Source: an uncultured Lachnospiraceae bacterium
Lineage (GTDB): Bacteria > Bacillota > Clostridia > Lachnospirales > Lachnospiraceae
Assembly: GCA_947628025.1 (NCBI GenBank)
Contig: CANQYH010000186.1
Coordinates: 1-6,349 of the forward strand
Length of the DNA stretch: 6,349 nucleotides
Reading direction: 5' to 3'
Numbering within the stretch: the stretch's first letter is position 1; the number at the start of each line of letters is the position of its first letter. The position numbers and the translations under genes were made by a program. Positions 1 to 5,042 of this stretch are shown piece by piece. The notes under the pieces were generated by a model. The model searched no databases and was not told the origin of the DNA. It saw only the letters and a list, made by a program, of their open reading frames with translations.

Positions 1-2740
1 CCCTGGGCATATAGGTAAATTCCAGCTGGTGCCGGCCCGCTTCCACCGGTACGCCAAGGAACGCGCCGCAGAGCATTTCCGTCTCCTGCTCTTCGCCGTC
101 CACCTTGACGGTCCAGCCCTTGTCATAAGGGATCGATGTGAACAATATGCCGTCTTTCCCCGCGTCGACCGTCCCCGTGATCCGTGTGTCCGTCCACTCT
201 TCCACTTCCAGAGGATAACGGTTCAGGATCTCATAGACTGACTGCAGCGCCTCGTCGGAAAAACGATAGGCCGTCACGTTCATGGTCCGGCCGTCCCCTC
301 CGTCGTTGACGGTCACGGTCGTGTCTGCCTCGCACCAGCCCAGATCCAGCAGATAGCCCCGGTTCACATTGTCGAACGACAGAGCCTCCTTGCCCTTCGA
401 CACGCTGACCTTTTCCACCTGGCGGTTGGACACGTAGACATAGTAATTGCCTGATACCGCGGGTGTGAAGCTGAAACTCCCCGTGCTGTTGGTTCCGCCC
501 GCTTCCACCAGCACCCGCTCCGCGCCGATCACCTGGCAGAGGTTGTTCTGGACCGTCGCGGGATTGCTGACTCCCCGCTGCCAGTCCGCGTCGAAGTCCG
601 GCGCTACCATATAACCCAGCGGGAGCGTATAATTTCTCTCATACAGATACGTGTCGCCGGAGCTTGCGACCAGCCGGAGCATCTCGCTCTCCGTTTCCTC
701 TCCGGAATACAGGCCGTACCTGACGGAAAGCAGCGAATCCACTAACGGCGTGCTGCCCGTGATGCTGTAGGCGTTGACGCTGCCCTCGCAGCCCACGCTC
801 TTAAAAAAGTCCGTCAGATCGGCGCTGGCCGTCGAGGAAAACAGCGACACCGTCGGAAAATTCATCCACGCCCCGTCGTTTTTCGTTTTCCGCGTCACTT
901 TCTCGATCCGGTAAAATCCGGAATCCTCCGGGATCTCGCCCACCAGCTTGATCACGTCCGCGTTGTCGCGGGTATAAGCGGTGCGGCTGGTCGTCGTGAC
1001 GCTGGTCACCGTCGTATTGACCGCAGACTCCACCGCCACCACCGCCAGCGCCAGGATCAGGACCATGCCCGTATCCGCCAGCTTCTTCTTATACAAATAG
1101 ATCAGGCCCGCGTACAGCGCCAGAAAGATCAGCGCCACATAGTACATATAAAACTCGAAATGCTCCTGCTCCACCAGCTTCTCCGCCAGGACCACAAACG
1201 CCGACGCGCCCAAAAACGCCCAGCCCACATGCTTCAGCTCCGTCTCCCGCAGATGCGCGTAGGCTTCGTAGCAGACGTAGAGCATCAGGAAAATGTAAAT
1301 GAACGACTGACGGCAGGGGAGGCTGTTGGGATAATGGAACCCATGCCATATGAAATTCAGCACATTCACCGAAAAACTGGCAAAAAACATCAGAAACAGC
1401 CCGCAGTAGACCGCCTTGTGGCGCACCGTGATCTTTTCGCAGCCCAGATACAGCAGGAAAAACATCAGCACCGCTACGCCGCAGTAAATATTCGGCCAGT
1501 GGTTCAGGCCGATCTCCACGTCCACATTGCCGATGTGGCGCGCGATCATATCAAAAATGGAGAAATAGGAGCTGACCGTCTTCGGGAAGCTGAAATTGCC
1601 GGAAGCCGTAGACTGCAGCGCAAAGATCTCCGGCAGCAGCACGGCCGCCGCCATGCCGCCCGCAGCCAGAGAACAGCCGCCGAACTGCACGCAGTTCCAA
1701 ACATAATCCCCGATCCGTTTTCCACGGTGATGCTCCAGGATCAGCAGGCAGCCGAAGTAGATCACCATAAACACGCAGATCATGATGGAGATATAATAAT
1801 TGGAAAGGATGCAGAAACCCAGGCTCACGCAGTACAGCAGGCCCTTTTTATCTCGCACCAGCCGCTCCAGCCCCAGCATCACCAACGGGAACAGCAGGAT
1901 GCAGTCCAGCCACATGATGTTCCAGCTGTACGCGGCCATATAGCCGGACAAAGCGTAAAAGATCCCGAAAAACGCCGTGCCAAATTCTCCCCGGCCCGTG
2001 TGCTTCTGCAGATAATACGTAAACGCCAGACCGGACAGGCCGATCTTCAGCACGATCGAATAGGACATGAACTCAATGATATAGGCTTTCGGGCACAAAA
2101 TCAGCAGCCAGTTCAACGGGCTGGCCAGATAATAAGCGTACAGCGCCGAGAAATTGACGCCCATGCCCACGTCCCAGCTGTATAAGAGGCTCCCGCCGTG
2201 GGTCAGCTTGTACTGGAACTCCGAAAAGAACGGCGCGTACTGGTGGTACATGTCTGTCCGCAGAAACGACTGCTCGCCAAACGGAAAAATGCCCCTCTGC
2301 ACGAAAATGATGATCATCACGATCACCGGCACCCAGAACGCCGCCCACAGAGCGTCCGTCGGGCGGAACCAGTTCTCTTCTGCCTTTTTCCGGCGGCCGC
2401 GCTTTCTTACCGGCTTTTTGTCCTGCTCCCCGGCCCCAGAGAGACCGCCGTCCGCTTCTCCGGTCATAGATTCCTCCGACTGAACGTCAAAAACGGAGAA
2501 TGCCTCCGGCGCCCCGGCCGCATCCTCGCTGTCTTTCTGCAGTTCTGTCTCCTCTTCCTCCTGTTCCGGCTCCGGCCACGGCTTGTCCGTCTCCGCCGCA
2601 TCCTGCGCCTGCCGCCCTGTTTTCTCCGCGGCCCGTGCTTCCTCCCTCGCCGGCTCCATTCCCTCCGGCGCGCTCAGGTTTTCCTTTCGCAGCTCCTCCG
2701 GCGTTTTTTCTTTTTCATTCATCTCGACCGAATCCCCCAT
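1..2740 (-). CDS. YfhO-family polytopic membrane protein, probable GT-C glycosyltransferase (C-terminal end outside window)
   Basis: The frame is open for 913 codons without a stop and leaves the window near its C-terminus. Residues 1-118 are hydrophilic and rich in Glu and Ala, ending in a basic patch (KKPVRKRGRRKK, 108-119). The first membrane segment is about 131-147. It is followed by an outside loop with RTDMYHQYAPFF (161-172), whose Asp163 is the likely catalytic acid of a GT-C fold. About a dozen more hydrophobic segments follow to residue 571, including the family-typical WNIMWLDCILLFPLVMLGLE (273-292) and PNSLPCRQSFIY (471-482). Residues 575-905 form a hydrophilic, probably extracellular domain ending in the typical IPYDKGWTVKVDG (870-882) and AFLGVPVEAGRHQLEFTY (893-910). 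Family members usually end in one more membrane segment, which would lie beyond base 1. The chosen start (ATG at 2740) has AAAGGA 5 nt upstream and overlaps the preceding stop codon by one base, suggesting translational coupling. In Bacillus subtilis YfhO is needed to glycosylate lipoteichoic acid; the acceptor here is unknown. Family assignment is firm, function is inferred. Confidence 0.93.
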   Translation of the reverse strand, partial: MGDSVEMNEKEKTPEELRKENLSAPEGMEPAREEARAAEKTGRQAQDAAETDKPWPEPEQEEEETELQKDSEDAAGAPEAFSVFDVQSEESMTGEADGGLSGAGEQDKKPVRKRGRRKKAEENWFRPTDALWAAFWVPVIVMIIIFVQRGIFPFGEQSFLRTDMYHQYAPFFSEFQYKLTHGGSLLYSWDVGMGVNFSALYAYYLASPLNWLLILCPKAYIIEFMSYSIVLKIGLSGLAFTYYLQKHTGRGEFGTAFFGIFYALSGYMAAYSWNIMWLDCILLFPLVMLGLERLVRDKKGLLYCVSLGFCILSNYYISIMICVFMVIYFGCLLILEHHRGKRIGDYVWNCVQFGGCSLAAGGMAAAVLLPEIFALQSTASGNFSFPKTVSSYFSIFDMIARHIGNVDVEIGLNHWPNIYCGVAVLMFFLLYLGCEKITVRHKAVYCGLFLMFFASFSVNVLNFIWHGFHYPNSLPCRQSFIYIFLMLYVCYEAYAHLRETELKHVGWAFLGASAFVVLAEKLVEQEHFEFYMYYVALIFLALYAGLIYLYKKKLADTGMVLILALAVVAVESAVNTTVTSVTTTSRTAYTRDNADVIKLVGEIPEDSGFYRIEKVTRKTKNDGAWMNFPTVSLFSSTASADLTDFFKSVGCEGSVNAYSITGSTPLVDSLLSVRYGLYSGEETESEMLRLVASSGDTYLYERNYTLPLGYMVAPDFDADWQRGVSNPATVQNNLCQVIGAERVLVEAGGTNSTGSFSFTPAVSGNYYVYVSNRQVEKVSVSKGKEALSFDNVNRGYLLDLGWCEADTTVTVNDGGDGRTMNVTAYRFSDEALQSVYEILNRYPLEVEEWTDTRITGTVDAGKDGILFTSIPYDKGWTVKVDGEEQETEMLCGAFLGVPVEAGRHQLEFTYMPR

Positions 2741-3177
2741 CAGTTTCCTTTCGTCCCGTTGGCGCCGGGCTTTTTAAATATAAACCATTTGCTGAAAACA
2801 TAATTCAGTACCAGCGACAGCGCCGATACGATGACTTTCCCTACAAACTCGTTCCAATGGAACCCGTCGACCATCACGATCATCGCTGCCATCGTAAAAA
2901 CTCCCGTAGCCGCCCTGGCCGCCACGAATCCGACGAACTCTTTCCAGAGCAGCTTCGGCGTCAGGTCCCGGCTCTGAAACACGAACAATTTGTTCGTCAC
3001 AAAGGCGAACAGCACCGCGGCCGCCCAGCTGACCGCCGTCGAGACCCGGTAATCCGCCCCCAGCCTCCAGAGGATCGTGTAGGTTACCCAATCCACCGCC
3101 GTCGTCAGCACTCCGAAAAAGATATAGCTGACCGATTCCCTGTTGACATATTTTTTCCACATCGTTTTTATCATCAT
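2740..3177 (-). CDS. GtrA-family small membrane protein, putative polyprenyl-phosphate-sugar flippase
   Basis: This 145-residue protein has four predicted membrane segments (about 17-38, 46-66, 79-103, 111-133), the size and layout of the GtrA/DPMS-flippase family. The N-terminal half carries SYIFFGVLTTAVDW (17-30), a typical GtrA opening. Two similar Asn/aromatic motifs, TNKLFVF (61-67) and NYVFSKWFIF (125-134), end the second and fourth segments and reflect the internal duplication of the family. Members such as GtrA and GtcA are thought to move undecaprenyl-phosphate-linked sugars across the cytoplasmic membrane. The ATG at 3177 is chosen because GAGGGG lies 9 nt upstream (3187-3192). An in-frame TTG at 3252 would add 25 residues but has no usable ribosome binding site. 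The stop (TGA, 2742-2740) shares its A with the ATG of the YfhO gene, so the two form an operon. Substrate sugar is not readable from the sequence. Confidence 0.9.
   Translation of the reverse strand: MMIKTMWKKYVNRESVSYIFFGVLTTAVDWVTYTILWRLGADYRVSTAVSWAAAVLFAFVTNKLFVFQSRDLTPKLLWKEFVGFVAARAATGVFTMAAMIVMVDGFHWNEFVGKVIVSALSLVLNYVFSKWFIFKKPGANGTKGN
2746..2751 (-). promoter_or_regulatory. Ribosome binding site of the YfhO gene
   Basis: AAAGGA lies 5 nt upstream of the ATG at 2740, inside the last codons of the GtrA gene. Together with the TGATG stop/start overlap it supports the upstream start over the later in-frame methionines (Met7 at 2722, Met92 at 2467). Confidence 0.6.
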
Positions 3178-3186
3178 CCTGATCTT

Positions 3187-3192
3187 CCCCTC
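3187..3192 (-). promoter_or_regulatory. Ribosome binding site of the GtrA gene
   Basis: GAGGGG lies 9 nt upstream of the ATG at 3177. It decides this start over the in-frame TTG at 3252, where the only purine run (AAAGG) is too close to the codon to act as a normal Shine-Dalgarno site. Confidence 0.6.
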
Positions 3193-3293
3193 GCCTGACG
3201 AGAACGCTTTCTTCCGTTTTCGCGGCGGCTGCGGCCGGATGGCGGATGGCAAACCTTTGAAAGAGCGCCGCGGCCCAAACCCCGCATTTTTTT

Positions 3294-3322
3294 ATTATAG
3301 TTTATGACGCGGGCGAACGCAA
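3294..3322 (-). promoter_or_regulatory. Sigma-A type promoter of the GtrA-YfhO operon
   Basis: On the minus strand a perfect -10 box TATAAT (3299-3294) lies 17 nt downstream of TTGCGT (3322-3317), which matches the first three -35 bases. Transcription would start near 3287, giving a 5' leader of about 110 nt before the ATG at 3177. It sits after the terminator of the upstream aminotransferase gene, so the GtrA-YfhO pair appears to be an independent unit. The -10 and spacing are strong, the -35 is moderate. Confidence 0.65.
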
Positions 3323-3394
3323 GCATGAATTGAGAGGGCGGCGGGGTTTTTTATATGCCCTTTTTTCTATGCCGGGACGCGACCGCATCCGAAA

Positions 3395-3443
3395 GAAAAA
3401 ACAGACCGCAGGCAGCTGCCGGACGCCTCTGCCCACGGTCTGT
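3395..3443 (-). terminator. Intrinsic terminator after the aspartate aminotransferase gene
   Basis: On the minus strand the arms at 3443-3429 and 3415-3401 can form a 15-bp stem: ACAGACCG pairs perfectly with CGGTCTGT, extended by seven more pairs including two G-T wobbles, around a 13-nt loop. A run of six T follows immediately (3401-3396, with the first T shared with the stem). It begins 29 bases after the stop codon at 3473. Stem, loop and T run fit a rho-independent terminator and separate the aminotransferase from the GtrA-YfhO operon. Confidence 0.9.
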
Positions 3444-3472
3444 CTCTGGTCTCTGAACCGGACGCCGCCGTT

Positions 3473-4768
3473 TTACTGCTGCTCCATCTCTTTCAGCAGC
3501 TTATCCACGCTGACCAGCTTCACGCACAGGGCGAACAGTTCCATCGCCTCCCGCAGATCTTCCAGCGGCGGATAGGACGGCGCGATGCGGATGTTGGTGT
3601 CATGCGGATCTTTGCCGTAAGGATACGTAGCGCCCGCGCCCGTCATCACCAGACCGGCTTTCTTGCAGCGAGCCACAATGTCTTTCGCGCAGCCTTCCAG
3701 AGAATCGAACGAAATGAAATAGCCGCCCCGGGGATTGGTCCAGGAACCGATGCCCAGGCCGCCCAGCTCCCGGTCCAGGATCTCGACGACCGCCTCGAAC
3801 TTCGGCCGCAGGATGTCGGCGTGTTTGCGCATATGCTCCACCAGACCGTGAATGCCCTTGAAATACCGCACATGGCGGAGCTGGTTCACCTTGTCGTGGC
3901 CGATGGTCTGGAATTTCAGCTGCTTTTTGATGTCCACCAGGTTGTTCTCCGAGGCGGCCAGGGCCGCGATGCCGGAGCCGGGGAAGCTGATCTTTGAGGT
4001 GGAGGCGAATTTGATCGCCAGGTCCGGATTGCCGGCCCGCTTACATTCCGCCAGGATCTCGATCAGATGGTCCTGCCCCCGGTCGTAGAGATGATGGACC
4101 GTGTAGGCGTTGTCCCAGTAGATGCGGAAATCGGCCGCCGCCGGTTCCAGGCGGGCGAAGCGGCGGACCACGTCGTCCGAATAGGAGACGCCCGTCGGGT
4201 TGGAATATTTGGGCACGCACCAGATCCCCTTGATGGAATCGTCGGAGGCCACCAGCTCCTCCACCATGTCCATGTCCGGGCCGTCCTCGTTCATCGGCAC
4301 ATTGATCATCTCGATCCCGAAATATTCGGTCATCGCGAAATGACGGTCGTAGCCGGGTACCGGGCAGAGGAATTTCACTTTATCCAGCTTGCACCAGGGC
4401 GTGCTGCCCATGACGCCGTGGGTCATGGAACGGGACATGGTATCGAACATGACATTCAGGCTGGAGTTTCCGTAAATAATGATCTGCTCCGGACGGACCT
4501 CCATCATGTCGGCCAGCAGCTCCTTAGCCTCGGCGATGCCGTCCAGCACGCCATAGTTGCGGCAGTCGGTGCCGTCGTCGCAGGTCAGGTCCGAATCGCT
4601 GTCCAGCACGTCCATCATGCCCATCGAAAGATCCAGCTGCTCGATGCTGGGCTTGCCCCGGGACATATCCAGTCGCAGCTCCCGGCCCTGATACTCCTTG
4701 TACTCCGCTTTCAGTTCCTTGCGCAGCTCCGTCAATTCTTCTTTCGTCAATTCCGCATACGGCTTCAT
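3473..4768 (-). CDS. PLP-dependent aspartate aminotransferase, subgroup Ic (Aminotran_MocR-like family)
   Basis: This 431-residue cytoplasmic enzyme would interconvert L-aspartate and 2-oxoglutarate with oxaloacetate and L-glutamate. It has the fold-type I landmarks in order: GNSSLNVMFD (100-109) for cofactor phosphate, SNPTG (189-193), YWDNAY (217-222) with Asp219 for the pyridine nitrogen and Tyr222, STSKISFPGSG (256-266) with the Schiff-base Lys259, and TNIRIAPS (391-398) with Arg394 for the substrate carboxylate. The opening YAELTKEELTELRKELKAEY and the NPRGGYF stretch (345-351) are typical of the family that includes the Corynebacterium glutamicum enzyme. The family is sometimes called MocR, but there is no DNA-binding domain here. 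The start at 4768 is fixed by AAAGGAGG 7 nt upstream; longer in-frame starts such as GTG at 4879 give a basic, unconserved extension. It has its own promoter and a terminator. Family is secure; aspartate as main substrate is inferred. Confidence 0.94.
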   Translation of the reverse strand: MKPYAELTKEELTELRKELKAEYKEYQGRELRLDMSRGKPSIEQLDLSMGMMDVLDSDSDLTCDDGTDCRNYGVLDGIAEAKELLADMMEVRPEQIIIYGNSSLNVMFDTMSRSMTHGVMGSTPWCKLDKVKFLCPVPGYDRHFAMTEYFGIEMINVPMNEDGPDMDMVEELVASDDSIKGIWCVPKYSNPTGVSYSDDVVRRFARLEPAAADFRIYWDNAYTVHHLYDRGQDHLIEILAECKRAGNPDLAIKFASTSKISFPGSGIAALAASENNLVDIKKQLKFQTIGHDKVNQLRHVRYFKGIHGLVEHMRKHADILRPKFEAVVEILDRELGGLGIGSWTNPRGGYFISFDSLEGCAKDIVARCKKAGLVMTGAGATYPYGKDPHDTNIRIAPSYPPLEDLREAMELFALCVKLVSVDKLLKEMEQQ

Positions 4769-4775
4769 TCCTTGT

Positions 4776-4783
4776 CCTCCTTT
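4776..4783 (-). promoter_or_regulatory. Strong ribosome binding site of the aspartate aminotransferase gene
   Basis: AAAGGAGG lies 7 nt upstream of the ATG at 4768, preceded by an A-rich stretch that should stay unstructured. It settles the start codon against the upstream in-frame GTG at 4879. Confidence 0.85.
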
Positions 4784-4882
4784 GGTTTTTTTGTTTTTTG
4801 CTTCGCACGCTGGTTTCCTCCTGACGCCTCTTCCGCGCTGCATCCCGGCTTCCGTCTGCGTCCTGACCCTGTATTGCACGTC

Positions 4883-4923
4883 GGTAACCTGTAACCTTAA
4901 TCATGGCGCTGTTGGTAACCTGT
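4883..4923 (-). repeat. Two copies of a 10-base direct repeat in the aminotransferase leader
   Basis: The minus-strand word ACAGGTTACC occurs at 4923-4914 and again at 4892-4883, 31 bases apart, about three helical turns. The core GGTTACC is a palindrome around its central base, and a partial third copy (AAGGTTAC, 4898-4891) abuts the second. They lie between the promoter (5013-5042) and the ribosome binding site. The repeats are real; a role as protein or RNA regulatory sites is inference. Confidence 0.4.
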
Positions 4924-4943
4924 TGTTCTAATCAGGAATACTG

Positions 4944-4974
4944 CCGGCGTTTTGGACGCGTCTGCGTCTGCCGG
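4944..4974 (-). other. Hairpin in the 5' leader of the aminotransferase transcript
   Basis: The segments 4944-4948 and 4970-4974 (CCGGC/GCCGG) can pair, and inside them GACGC and GCGTC (4955-4959 with 4964-4968) close a 4-nt loop. No T run follows on the minus strand, so it does not look like an intrinsic terminator for gatB. It could be a leader structure or chance in GC-rich DNA. Confidence 0.3.
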
Positions 4975-5012
4975 GCGCGCCGTGTTCCAGCTCCGAAGCG
5001 GATTTATTCAGT

Positions 5013-5042
5013 ACTATACCGTAACTCCGTCTACCTTGTCAA
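5013..5042 (-). promoter_or_regulatory. Sigma-A type promoter of the aspartate aminotransferase gene
   Basis: A perfect -35 box TTGACA (5042-5037) and a -10 box TATAGT (5018-5013, five of six consensus bases) are separated by 18 nt on the minus strand. The -35 box lies inside the last codons of gatB and encodes part of its Leu-Thr-Arg end. Transcription would start near 5006, giving a leader of about 240 nt before the ATG at 4768. No intrinsic terminator is visible after gatB, so read-through from gatB could add to expression. Confidence 0.75.

Noticed and set aside
1160..2185. A long plus-strand open frame of 341 codons rich in His, Gln and Arg
   Set aside because: It lies antisense to the YfhO gene, whose frame gives a full family match. 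The composition is that of the reverse strand of a GC-rich gene, and I saw no domain or ribosome binding site.
3178..3252. Longer GtrA protein starting from TTG at 3252
   Set aside because: There is no properly spaced ribosome binding site, and the extension (Pro, Arg, Lys rich) is not part of the GtrA family. The ATG at 3177 has GAGGGG at a good distance.
3333..3368. A possible plus-strand terminator (AGGGC and GCCCT followed by T residues)
   Set aside because: The stem is only about five base pairs around a long loop, and no plus-strand gene precedes it. The T runs are likely part of AT-rich spacer DNA.
4769..4879. Longer aminotransferase starting from GTG at 4879
   Set aside because: The extra 37 residues are basic and low in conservation-like features, and the AAAGGAGG at 4776-4783 points clearly to the ATG at 4768.
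4067..4894. A plus-strand open frame of 275 codons opposite the aminotransferase gene
   Set aside because: It is antisense to a gene with all catalytic motifs in place, is His/Val-rich and shows no recognisable family; it is a shadow frame.
4944..4974. Intrinsic terminator for gatB
   Set aside because: The hairpin is present but no T run follows it on the transcribed minus strand, so termination here is not supported.
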